DNA of 64,000 bases from Cloeon dipterum (Eukaryota > Arthropoda > Insecta > Ephemeroptera > Baetidae). Of this stretch, positions 45,735 through 56,974 are shown in pieces. Both the position numbers and the translations under genes were made by a program. The notes beneath the pieces were generated by a model that saw nothing but the letters and a program-made list of their open reading frames with translations, was not told the DNA's origin and searched no databases. The stretch's first letter is position 1, and every line of letters starts with the position of its first letter. The stretch is from contig NC_088786.1 in NCBI RefSeq assembly GCF_949628265.1, forward strand, positions 42,243,681-42,307,680, in the 5' to 3' direction.

Positions 45735-46640
45735 ATGCTTAAGAATATTTAATCTAATTTTTTGATTTGAAAAAATTCGTTGTGATGAAATAATATATCA
45801 TAAATGAACCCCCAGTTTAATGAACAAAAACCTAATTGATTCATTTTCTTGGCGTTTCCTTTTTTAAAATGAACAAGAATTGTCGCGAAAAATGCCAAAA
45901 ATGTTTTTGGAATTGAAATTAGATAGTTCAGTTCAAAATTTGTTCTCACGAACCTTGGCCACTGATGGTTATATTTTTTAATATTCAACCTTTCGTGATG
46001 TTGCACAGAACTCAATTCTATAGGGGCTTCAAATTCAAATAAAAACCTTTTTCCTGATAAAGAGAACAAGAAAATGCTCATGTCTCTCTGCCAAACCTCT
46101 ATTTTTATTTTATTATTTATTCATCGCCATGATCGTCACAAGCCAAATATTATCTGGAAAAACATCTATGTTTAAGAAATTTATTGATAGGAAATTTCCC
46201 CTTTAGAAAAAACTGCGTGCTTTTTTAGGATTAGCAAATTACCATTAAATACTTGAAAAATCCAGCAATAAATTCATAAGGCTTAAATAAATTTTTTAAA
46301 TCAAAGACCCTTATTCTTTGGCGCTGTCGGTCTTTTACGTTTAACATCGGCGTGGCCTTATTCTCGAAAGATGCACGGCAGTTCGAAATAAATCTCGATT
46401 GCCACCCGCCGCGACTCATTCTCAGCATTCACAGCAGCTGACAAGAATTTTGTCTTGGGATCACTGAAATGCCTTTACTTCTTCTATCTTGGAAATCTCA
46501 AGAATTAGAGAAATGACGTAAATCCTTCTCCATTTCTCGCATCCTCCAAATTTTTACACCGCGTCTTTCCTGTCATTTCGAAGAATCCTCTCTGTTGCTC
46601 ATCACTCACTTGTGTCCGGCTCTTCCGTAAATTTTATCAT
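45735..46640. other. Spacer upstream of the BTB pseudogene
   Basis: AT-rich to about 46290. Then about 46290-46640 parallels 53080-53360 upstream of the intact BTB gene (CACCCGC.GCGACTCATTCTC, CAGCAGCTGACAAGAATTTT). This shows that the promoter was duplicated with the gene. Confidence 0.6.
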
Positions 46641-46646
46641 AGAAAA

Positions 46647-47310
46647 ATGAGCGATTTTGAGAGGAGCAGGCTATAGACCTCCTGGTAAAAGAAGACATTG
46701 CCGACGTCAAACTCACCGTCGCATCCGATTCTTCTCAACATATCTTCGTGAATTTTCGATTTTTTCCGGAATATTTGATTTAAGACAATATTCCGCTTCG
46801 TAAGTGCACCTTTGTAGCTTGAGTGAATATTTCGAGAAGCAGTTTGCCGAAGCAGATGTTTCGAAAGCGCAGATTTATTTTCAAAATTTTCTAATTATTT
46901 GAATTTAATTTCATAAAAATATAGATTCACGTTTTTATTTGAGTGATAAAATGCTTTCTGAGGAGGAAAATGTGGAGCAGTGCGTATGGATTTCATCGTC
47001 GCCTCCGAGAAATTCAAGCTCGAAGAACTGGGCCAATGCTGCAAACACACGTCTTATTGCTCGAGAAATTCCTCACCGTTGACTCCTTCTGGCCCATTTT
47101 CGACGCCTTCCACAACATACACCCTCTCGTTTACGAAGCCACTCAGGAGGTTTGAATTTTCAACCGTTTTTTCTAGGACTGGCGCCCTTGATGGCATTCC
47201 TTTCCAGTTCTAAATGTTCCAGAAGGAAAAAGGGTTTAGCGAACTGTTGGAGGATATTGGCAGCGTCGTCAATATCTTCAAAAGCATGTCTTTCTTCAAA
47301 GTCTGATTTT
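46647..47310 (+). pseudogene. BTB-gene pseudogene
   Basis: Copy of the BTB gene at 53.4 kb. It starts ATG AGC GAT TTT GAG AGG but hits TAG nine codons later (46674-46676). Later pieces match: GACATTGCCGACGTCAAACT (BTB start), a decayed second exon (about 46790-46850), FIVASEKFKLEELGQCCKH and the following helix (46980-47150), then only the extreme 3' end (about 47215-47310). Exons 4 and 5 are missing. Frameshifts and deletions make it non-coding. Confidence 0.85.
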
Positions 47311-47559
47311 TTTCGGTTTTTCTGATTATTTTCAAATAAAGCAATTCTTTATTTTTCGCAAACTGCCTCTGGTTGGTGTAAATCTTTTGAAATAATATTT
47401 TGTGAAAAGATAGCATCTGATGACTTGTTATTGGAAATTAATAAAATCTTGCACAAAAAAAATTGATATCGTTTTTTATTTATTTTTTTTAAATTTATCA
47501 ACAGTTTTTATCCTGAACAACATATATGCGTGTAGTAGCTAAGCAGTTTTTTTTAATTT

Positions 47560-47716
47560 TACCCGCCATTGACCGTTGGAAAAGAAAAGGTGTGACCGAC
47601 TAACTTGCCCCCTGGCTCACATACACGCCCTGATTTAACCGAAAGAACCTTCAGTATTGTGGGTGACGCTACGAAAGTCAGGTGATTTTGAGAGGGAACT
47701 CTGAGCGATCGAATTG
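47560..47716 (+). promoter_or_regulatory. Promoter/5'-exon module of unit 8
   Basis: Copy of the repeated module (GACCGTTGGAAAAG, ACTTGCCCCCTGGCTCACA, GGTGACGCTACGAAAGTC), ending at GAATTG|GTGAGG (47717). The acceptor before AACTGTATTTTAAG is at about 48012. Confidence 0.5.
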
Positions 47717-48056
47717 GTGAGGCTTTAAAGACTATTTATTTGGTTTTAATCAGGCTTTTAACGTTCCACTATCTGATTAAAATGTTATATTTCTCGAATT
47801 GAACAAAATACCCGATCAAAAGTATAATTCAGGGATCCATTTTTCTCTGTAATTTCAGACCCTTTACAAAACTATTGATTTCCAATTTATAAAAAGATTT
47901 ATTATTGATTTAAATTCTTTTTTATGATACTTTAATAATTCGACCAAGAAATTGAACGGCGTATGATACGATCAGTACAACCACAAAACATGAAAATTAA
48001 AACATTATTTCAGAACTGTATTTTAAGAGTTGAGTTGTCGTCCAGGCGAATGTTTG

Positions 48057-51000
48057 ATGGCGGCCATTTGCAGAACGTGTAATAGAAACCCTTTACAAAC
48101 GGGTGGAAATTCATGTGCGGATTGCTGATTCCATTTAAGGTAGTATTTTTTCTTTTGTTAGTTTTGGGATGAATTTTAAACAAATATGTTTGCAGGAATT
48201 TCGAAGACCCATAGCACCACCCACCATATCCAGGTACAGATTACCAAATAAAATTAGTGGAGGATGCAGAAAATTTTTATCTAATTTTATTTCAGCTGAG
48301 TGGTGTGCGATGCCTTTCAATCCAAGGCAAGGTCAATTGCAGCCATTCGATAATCCATTCGATCCACCTCAATCTGCTTCCCAATCAATGGAACCAATTA
48401 GACAGCCCCACATCTTGCAACCGCAGCAATATCAAACAGGCATATATTTTTCTTCCTTTCCTCTGATTTTTTGTATAATGAATACGATTTCAGCTTCCTC
48501 CAGTCATTATGACGTCACATCTTCTTCGAATGCGAATTACAGTGGAAGTGTGCATGCGAATCAAGTCTATGAAAACCAAAATCAATACTATGGTAAAACA
48601 GTTATAAAAACAAACTCTTGACACTCGTACGGCAACCCAAATAGAGCTTTTCGTGTCCCATATTCAGACGCCATCTTGCATTTGCGCAGTGCGAACCAAT
48701 TTTATTGCACATCTGGACCCCGCTGCACATCTATATATATTTATTGGTCTAGACTAAAAAGATCTTATCGAATTTCAAATAGGTGTTAGCCATGCATAAT
48801 GCAAGCAAAATGATTTAACCACTTTTAATTCCAGCAGGGAAAAACACTAGTATGCCTTTCAATCAGTGTTTCAACACCAAGCGCAACCAAGATCTGACCC
48901 TTACAACACCACTCGATCCAAACAAGAGAAAATATTTAAAAGCTTGTTTTGGAAGACTACGAAATTAATTATTAATCTTAATTTACTCAACTCAATCTAG
49001 TTGCCAAACCTAGTCTGTCATTATATTTGTACAAAGATGATTAATATTGAATAATAGAGATTTCTTCTAGAATAATGCAACTTTCAGGATTCAAATGTCT
49101 ACAAAAATCTATAAAATCTCGTTTACTCTCTTTCTGCTTTTCTAGGAAAATCGATTCATGATGTATCGCTCGACCTGCATTATATGGACGAAGTTCAACT
49201 ACCAGGCACAGCTGAACCAAAGAAATTGCAGAATAACTCGAGTGGCCAGAATCAAGGTTTCGAGCAAATATATTCAGTTGGACAATGTTCCCCTTCAAAT
49301 CCATCAGAATTTGTGCCTAATCCTACCATCCGAAATTATGCCAATGTCCATCATAGTCATGCCAACCAAGGTGTGTATTTTTTGAGTAATTATATTTCTG
49401 AAAAGACATCAGCGGCAGAGAGATAAAGGCCGACGAAAATTGCTGTTAAAATTTGTTTAACAATTTGTTTGATGTTATTTCTGAAGAATCGCACCTCTCT
49501 AGATCCAAATTAAAATTACTTTTCCAGACACAAGAAGAGTGCATGTCCCTCAGAGCTTTAGCCAAAGGAATTTCCACCAGCCGATCGAGCATCCTTATTC
49601 TCCAGCGCATTCGCAAAATGTTCCACCAAATGCTGTCCAAGAAGGTAAAATAGTTCATTTTTATCTCAATAAACATAATAGATTTCGTCAAATTGCTCAA
49701 AAAATGGAGTGAACAATTTTAATAATTAGTATCTATAGTGCACCATTTCAAAATAAAATTCCAGGTGCCGCGAGTATTGCTTTCCAGCAAAGTCAGATTA
49801 CTCAACACTATGACCAAAGTTCATTTCATCTGCCACAAGAAGCACCTTACGTCGCTCAAGCTAGGGGATCTCAAGTTCCGCAACATTACGCGTCTTGTGA
49901 ATTCCAAAATGGTACATTTTTATTGTTTAAACTTTTGCTTTGAAAAATATTATTATTCATTTTATTGGACTCCATCGGTGTACAACTAACAGTCAATTAA
50001 TTACAAATTTATTTATTATAATGGAATGCTTGAGATAAAGTTAAAGGTTTTTTGACACAGTCTAGTAAATGGTATGTACTAGAAAGCTTTGAAAAATATG
50101 ATAATAATTTGTATACAAAATAAGTTATATTTGGAGGAATTTTTTCTTCTAATATATTCTTCAGTTTTTTAATTGAATGAATATTAAATGATTTGTCTAG
50201 TAACCTCTGACAAGCGTGGACCTTCTCTCGTTTGGACCCTCCCAACCTACCCAATATTTCTCGCCAAATCAGGGAGCAAGAAGCATGAATCTGCAGCAAA
50301 AATGGCTGCTCAGCAGTCGCCTCTGCATGGTCCACGACGTTTGTTTCCAGCGCAGCCTCCATCCACTTCCTTTTCTCAGGCCTTCCTAAATGTGGCTGGA
50401 AACGCTCTAATCATTGATGGTAGATTAAATTAATAGCATTAATGAACAAATATTTTCAATCGAAATCTCTTGAGTCAAAATGGCTGAAAGATGGAAGAAA
50501 TAAACAAACTGTTCCTTCAAAAGTTATTAAAAACTCAAGTTCAAGCCCCCGTTTCAGCAGATAAAGTCAAATTTTTCCAAGGGATTGATTTGCAAGGCAC
50601 AAAACACGATTGTCTATATTTCCTGTATTTATTCCTTGGTGAATGTTTAGAATTAGAGAAACGAAAAGGAACAAAATAAATTTGTTCATTACCCTTTTCC
50701 AGGTCAATCAAATCGTTTCGAGAAGAAATATCAGTGCCCTTACTGTCGAGATAAAAGATACACACGCATCCAAAGTTTGCGTGTTCATTTTAAAAAAGAC
50801 CACAGTCAATTTAAATTTTGTGATGTGTATCCTTGCGGACGAGAATTCGATACTGATGAAAAGCTGAGAGACCACAAACGCATGGATCACACTCAAGAAG
50901 AAATCGATGACCTGACACCTCCGAATGGCATGACCTTCTGCCCGTTCTGTAAAGAACGTTGGAGTGATGGTGGAGGAATCTTTGGCCATGTCGAAAAGTG

Positions 51001-51145
51001 TCATTCTCGTCCCAAGGGGCAGGATGTCTTGATTTGTGAATTACATCCTCAAAATATGTACTTCGGAAACGCAGCGGAAAAGGAGCAGCACGACGAGAAA
51101 GTGCACAAGAACCATTTTGGGTTTATTTCGTCACTTACAGGATAA
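48057..51145 (+). pseudogene. Zinc-finger unit 8 (broken zinc-ribbon exons, intact remainder)
   Basis: Copy of unit 2 without its internal duplication. The ATG at 48057 opens MAAICRTCNRNPLQTGG then stops at TGA 48126-48128, where unit 2 reads TCA; exon 2 also carries TAG. Exons 48296-48439, 48494-48592, 49146-49370, 49528-49644, 49765-49911, 50201-50419 and 50703-51145 remain open and in phase. In 50201-50419, indels of -5, -3 and +2 leave the total in frame but replace about 22 residues. The finger exon has CPYCRDK, FCDVYPCGREFDTD, CPFCKER and CELHPQNMYF. Either it is a recent pseudogene or it uses another first exon. Confidence 0.65.
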
Positions 51146-51389
51146 ATGCTAAGGACGATTCCCAAAACTTCTTTTTTGAATAGAAAAAATTACTATGGTG
51201 TTGAAAAATTAATCAGAATGAACTTACAGTTCTTTGAAAAAAGCCTAATTGATTTTTTTTACTTAAGATTCCCTTTTAAAATAAGCATGATATGTAAAAA
51301 AGCCATAAATGCTTTTGAAATTCATTTTCGATCTCACGGCAGCATCTGCTGGTGGTAATATTTATTTAATACTCAACCAGAAGAAACCA

Positions 51390-51585
51390 AAAGACGGACG
51401 TTTTGCTTCTATCGCCTGTCTGTTTTGCGGAACTTCAAAACCAGTAACTTATAACTTAGTACACTGCTGGCGAACAAATCCAATCTTGTGCTGTTCCGCT
51501 AAAGTGTGAATTGCATATTCCATGCGTTGTGTACTTCAGAATCGCGGAGGAGAAGAAACAGCATGACGGTGCACATCAAAAGTAC
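51390..51585 (+). pseudogene. Second degenerate finger-exon relic
   Basis: GACGGACGTTTTGCTTCTAT, CTGTCTGTTTTGCGGAACTT and GTGTGAATTGCATATTCCATG, then GTGTACTTCAGAATCGCGGA, match the third and fourth fingers with frame breaks. Sister of 42960-43165; both follow their intact unit by a similar distance and share the preceding CATCTGCTGGTGGTAATATT. Confidence 0.7.
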
Positions 51586-51599
51586 CATGATGGATATTT

Positions 51600-51760
51600 T
51601 TGCTCTTTTGATCCCTGTCCGAGGACCGGGAAGGGCAGTAGCACGAATGCTGAAACCCGGGTCCCAAAATCGCCGTGAACGGATAATGGGCGCACACGTT
51701 CCTAACTTCGGTGATCTAACGAGAACCGCGGCGTGGCCAACATGATACACCCTGCTAGAC
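51600..51760. other. GC-rich island of unknown origin
   Basis: About 160 bp of GC-rich sequence (CGAGGACCGGGAAGGGCAG, AACCCGGGTCCC, GAGAACCGCGGCGTGG) in AT-rich surroundings. It is open on both strands but resembles no family I know. It is absent beside the sister relic at 43.1 kb, so it is probably an insertion. Confidence 0.4.
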
Positions 51761-53362
51761 GATAAATCGATATTAATAAAACCACGCTGATAAATCCTTC
51801 TTTTTATTCGATTTTCATTTTTTATTCACTGCGCGAGAGGAAAAAGAGCCAAAATTAACCAGGGTAAAAAATTAGATTAGAGAAGCAAAGTTATCGGGAT
51901 TATAATGCACCCAATTAAAACATAAATAAAGTTTGTGAGTTGAGAACGCTGAGAATTGTACGTATTTACACAAGAAGGTTAAGAAGCTATTAAAAGGGAA
52001 GCGAGGAAGACACCGGCTCAAATTTTGGTCTCTCTGTAAGAAAAAGAAAGCACTTCTTGTTATTCATTTTTACCCGCCATTGACCGTTGAAAAAATAAAA
52101 GCGTCACCGACTAACCTGCCACCTGGCTCACACGCCCTGAGTTAATCGAATGAACCTTCAGTATACAGGGTGATGCTACGAAAGTTTGTTGATTTTATAG
52201 AATAGGTGAGGATAAAAATAAATTTAATTCCTTTTAATCAGGCTTTCAACGACGTTATATTATCTGATTAAAAAATATTAATTTTCCTAATTGAACAAAA
52301 TACACGATCAAACGCAAAAATCTACGATCCTTGTCCCTTTTTTGATTTAATCCTTTAAATCAATGGATTTCCAAAGGATTGAAAAAGGGGGTCTTTTATT
52401 GATTTGAATTCCTATTTATTTTTTTATAAATCAAACAAAAAAAGGAACAGTCTCTTTCATGCGGGGTTAAATTAAAAATCTAAATTCCATTTTTTGTGAC
52501 TTTTTAGCAAATTTTCTCATATTATTAATGTGGCCGCTCTTCATCGGCGGGGCCTTAGTCTATCGAGTTGAGTCGGCTAGTCGAAACCAATTTCCTTCAT
52601 ACAAATCTGTCAACTTCTGCATCAGTTAACAAGAATATTTTTTCGGAATATCTGCAATGTCTTTTCTATTAAACCTTTGCAAGCCTGAAAAATGCGATAA
52701 ATGACGGGAATTCTTCTCCATTTCTCGCATCTTCCCAATTTTTTCGCGGACCCGCTGCGCATCCATCACATGCATGTCACTTTTCCTCTCGCTTTAGCGT
52801 ACGGTCGGCAGTAGTATTCACGTGTTTCAGTTTCAGAGCACAATTTTACGGACATGGCCGAAGGAATAAAAGGTAAAAATTTCGAAATTATGTTCCGTTA
52901 GTTTCTTCAATTGCGCTGCGGCCGAGTTTTGTATTTATCCGAGTTCCGCAGATGGACCAAATTGGCAGCATTATCCGCGCGGTTCAAAGCCATCAGATGC
53001 AGCAGGTGGATCAACCATTATCCTTATGGAATTTTTGGCAAATCATTTCACATTATTTTCACAACGCCCACTTGCTTTAATCTTAAGAGACACGCGGCGC
53101 GTCGAAAGAAATCTCGATTATTGCCACCCGCTGCGACTCATTCTCAGCATTCGCAGCAGCTGACAAGAATTTTGTCTTGGAATCACTGAAATGCCTTTTC
53201 CTTTTCTGCCGTGGAAATCTCAAGAATTAGAGCAATGAGGCGAATTCTTCTCCATTTGTCGCATCCTCCGAATTTTTATACCGTCATTTCTGTCATTTCG
53301 AAGGATCCTCTCTTGCTCTTCACTCACTGCGTCCGGCTCTTTCCTAAATTTCACCAGTGAAA
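51761..53362. other. Upstream region of the BTB gene with a promoter module and an exon relic
   Basis: A module copy at about 52065-52205 ends at GTGAGG. At about 52950-53015 a segment GATGGACCAAATTGGCAGCA..CAGATGCAGCAGGTGGATC matches the unit 3 exon 35874-35972, so part of another zinc-finger unit once lay here. The BTB promoter presumably lies at 53080-53360. Confidence 0.55.
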
Positions 53363-55215
53363 ATGAGCGTTTCCGAGAGGATCTTTTCTGATATGAAGAG
53401 TTTTTCCGATTTGAGGCTCAGCCTCCTGGAAAAAGGTGACATTGCCGACGTCGAACTGACCGTCGCATCCGCCTCTTCTGTTGATAACCACGTGAGTTTT
53501 CGATTTTTTTATTCAGGAATTTTTGATTCAGACATTTTTGCAGCGTATTTACGCTTCGAAGGTGCACCTGAGTAGCTCGAGTGTGTATTTCAAGAAGCTG
53601 ATCACCGACAGCAAAGAAAAGTCTGGAAAATTCATCGTGCTCAGATTGCCTCCAACTGAACCTGAAGTCGTACGACGCGTCGTCGAGTAAGATTTAAATT
53701 TATTTTTAAAGAGTTAATTATTTGAGTTTAATTTGTATTACAGATTTGCGTTTTTGGGAGGTAAAATGCTGACCGAGTTGGAAGATAAGGAGGTGTGCGT
53801 GGGTCTCATCGTCGCCTCCGACAAATTCGAGCTCGAAGAACTCGGCCAATACTGCAAACACATCTTGCTCCACAAATTCCTCACCGTGGACTCCTTCTGG
53901 TCCATTTTCAACGCCTACCACCACAAACACCATCTCGTTCACGAAGCCACTCAGGAGGTTTGAATTAAAATTGGATTTTTCCGGGAAATTAGGAAAATTA
54001 AATATATAATTTTGCCAGTTTTTGGTGAAGAACAGCGAGGCGGTGCTGAAGCACAGGGCTATGCACAGAATCAAACCTCAGGCCCTCTCCGCTTTTTTGC
54101 TCGACCCGAATCTGCACATTGATTCCGAGATGAAGCTCGTCAAGGCCTGCATCAACTACGCTTTGGCCAACGCAGGAAAAGAGGACGCAAGGTGATTATT
54201 ATATTAAATTTTAAAACTATCGCAGGATTTATAACCAAAATACTAAATTCAGGACGATTTTCCGGCGAGTGGCCCTTCCACACCTGCGGCTGTACAACCT
54301 GGAGAAGGAAGAGGACGCGGACGAGTTGAAGGCCTTCCTGACCGAAAATGAGTACCTCTGTGTGGCGATCAACATGGCTCCAGGCGGCTTCAACCGCATC
54401 CTGGACGACGCCATGTATAGACTCTTTTACCCAGTCGAATTCTGCACGAAGAATCTGCCGAGGAAGCAAATAAAAAGGCCAGTCAAGGTCCGCTTCCTGC
54501 CCAGCTACCCCATTTCCGTCCGCCACAATTATTACCTCTCTCAGAAAAGCTGGTACGAAAACCTGGTGATGGGCGCGGTTCAGTCCAGGTTCGTGCTGAG
54601 TTTCAAGGCTCCGAGGGACATGGTCATCGTCAAGCTGCAAACCGTGCATCCAATTCGCATCAGCCACTCTAACATCACAGATGTCTTTAAATGGTAAATC
54701 AAAATATTCGTTTACAAATTTTAGGTTTAAAATTAAAGCCTAGCTAAATTGTCGTCTTTCGGCACAAAGTTCAACGTTTTAAAATTATAACAACTCGAGA
54801 AATTTTCCAAACAATTCTTACAATTAGCAACACATTTATTTGATGTATTTCTATTTTTTTCAGCACCTTTATGAATCCCGTGGAATCGCGCTGGCTGCTG
54901 CCGTCGTCGGTCACGATTGGAGAAAGCACAAAGTTGAAACTGGACGAGACAGAAAAAGACAGCCACCTTTTGACCTGGGCGACCTGGAAGACGTGCGCCC
55001 AGGTTAAGGAAGGCAACCAGGTGACAATCGAGGTTTTCTTCGACGAGCCGTGCCTCTTCAGAAGAAACGACTTGCAGATTGACAAAAAACGTGCCGGCGA
55101 AGGCATTCCTTTCCGGTTCCAAATGTTCGAGAAAGATGACAAGGATGACGAGTGGTCGGATGTGATGGACCGCGACATCAATATCTTCAAAAGCCTTTAC
55201 TTCTTCAAAGTCTGA
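53363..55215 (+). CDS. BTB/BACK-domain protein (483 residues)
   Basis: Six exons: 53363-53491, 53544-53686, 53744-53957, 54019-54191, 54253-54693, 54864-55215, with exact phase. The N-terminal BTB domain shows GDIADVELTVA, IYASKVHLSSSSVYFKKLI, VLRLPPTEPEVVRRVVEFAF, MLTELEDKEV and LIVASDKFELEELGQYCKH. A BACK-like helical part follows (FLVKNSEAVLKHRAM, INYALANAG, LPHLRLYN). The last 200 residues (SHSNITDVFKCTF, FFDEPCLFRRNDLQI, FEKDDKDDEW) look beta-rich, possibly a PHR-like domain. BTB-BACK proteins usually serve as CUL3 ubiquitin-ligase adaptors; that role is inferred. This is the only intact copy. Relics at 24.7, 43.4 and 46.6-47.3 kb show it was duplicated along with the zinc-finger units. 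Confidence 0.85.
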
Positions 55216-55849
55216 TCTTTCTCTGCTTCTCTCAGATGATTTTTCAAATCAAAAATTTCTTTATTTTGTGCAAACTGTAGCAGCGTTTGTGATATCTTTT
55301 GTTATAATTTTGTTTGATCGCGCATTTGTCAAAAGAAAATGTAAATTTCACTTGGAAAATAATAAAATGTTCCTTTCAAAATAGGATTTCATTTTTAATT
55401 CCAGTCCATCTTCAAAGACTTTTAAAAACTCATAATATATTAAATTGAAAAATTCACTAAGCAGTTCCCTCAGAAACTAACGCAGTGTCGTTTCAGCTTA
55501 AAATTAAATAGAGATCTGCCGAAAAAGAATGCAAACTCTTTTTACCTAATATTAGTTAGGCAACCTGTTTGGCTTCGGCGTCCAGCAGGTTGCATACATC
55601 TAAATCAACTGTTTTTAATTATTTATCGGTTTGTTAAGAAGCTAAAAAGTGGGATCTCTCCTTTCTGCTAAAAAAAACCGAGTCATTTTTATACCGGTAC
55701 TTTGCATCACAGAAGAAGCGTCTGCTTTTGTATTGTGTTAGACTTTTCCGCAAGTAAGACTTTCTGCTTCTGATAAATAGCGACCACGCCTTGATCTTCT
55801 CATTGCTGAGCAAAAAGTGAAGAAAAGAGACCGCAGGAAAGGCTTAAAA
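55216..55849. other. Spacer before the membrane-protein gene
   Basis: BTB 3' flank with AATAAAA at about 55361, then AT-rich sequence. ATACCGGTAC at about 55690 and ATAAATAGCGACC about 70 bp upstream of the next ATG could belong to the promoter of the following gene. Confidence 0.4.
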
Positions 55850-56685
55850 ATGGGTGCAGTGGGGAAAAGTTTTTCCCTTCTGACAATTGTGACTCTCCTG
55901 CTCCAAATTTCGGGCTCGAACGCAGCTTTTAGGGAATTCCAAGATCAAACCCGAGACAACTTTGAGATGTGTGCTGGTGGAAACGGTTCGTATAAATGCG
56001 TTTACACACTTCTTTCTCCTGCTAAAGTGAAAACGAGCCATGCAATGAATTAATATAATACTGTTTTGTTGCAGGTAGGGAATATTTGTTCAACTTCTGC
56101 CAACGCCAGGTTTTGGCCAACATCAGAGAGTGTTATCGACTGGAAGAAATGAATGGTGTTTGCGGTTGCACTGCTGTTTCTCAATCCAGCGGCGGAAAAA
56201 ATGGCTCATTCAACCTCGCGGTCAACTGCAACGGCGATTCACGTAAATCCCGAGTTTAAATTGTCTTTGGAATTTCCTAATTTATTCCTTCTGCGTGTAT
56301 AGATTCACCCGACATGTGTCCTGAGAAGAAATTTGGATTCTACTACCAGTCAGACCCGATCAACGTCGTTGGAAAGACTGATTGCAACTGTGAGGATGCC
56401 AGCGGCAGTATCAAAACGGCTATCGCTATCATCTGGGTCCTGGTTGTGATTATAATATGTCTGATTTGCTTCATTTGCAAAGACCGGGTGCTTCGCTGCT
56501 ACCGAGATTATTGCCAGAGGTATTGCCGAGCAGGCACGCAGATAAATAAAGCAGCTACCACCCAAGACGGAGCTCAACCGTTCCCTGCCGAATCTGCACT
56601 GCTGGAGGGAGTTCACATTCAGAAGGAAGAAAACTCTGATCTATGTTCTAAAACTAGCCAGAACGACGAGGAAACTGCTCTGTAA
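55850..56685 (+). CDS. Small Cys-rich type I membrane protein (228 residues)
   Basis: Three exons: 55850-55985, 56075-56242, 56303-56685. The signal peptide is MGAVGKSFSLLTIVTLLLQI. An ectodomain of about 110 residues follows with many Cys (FEMCAGGN, FNFCQRQ, RECYRL, GVCGCTA, VNCNGD, DMCPEKK, TDCNCED) and N-glycosylation sequons such as NGS. One transmembrane helix (IAIIWVLVVIIICLICFIC) is followed by a basic stop-transfer (KDRVLRCYRDYC) and an acidic tail ending DEETAL. I do not recognise the family; a receptor-like or adhesion role is only a guess from topology. Poly(A) signals lie near 56780 and 56805. Confidence 0.8.
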
Positions 56686-56974
56686 TTAAATTGGTTCAAA
56701 TACCATTAATCACAAAGCAATCCTTTCCTTTTGGATTTAATGCAGTTTGCGCTGGATGCAATTCTGCAATTTATATGAATAAATATGTACTTAAAAAATG
56801 TGTTAATAAATAAAACCAATAAAAAATAAGTAAAAAAACAAGCACAAGTTGGATTAGACAAAATATTTTTATTTAATTTAAATTACAGATGAGATAACAA
56901 TGTTACACAAGAATTAACAGCGTAATAATATGTATATATAAAATATTTGCGATAGTAATAATGGCTTTCTGCGT

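Noticed and set aside
51506..51745. Open frames over the GC-rich island as a coding exon
   Set aside because: Open on both strands through base composition. The first part is a broken finger relic in another frame, and no splice signals fit.
51600..51760. Ribosomal RNA fragment
   Set aside because: The GC content and the GAGAACCGCGG string suggested it, but I could not match it to any conserved rRNA segment I know.
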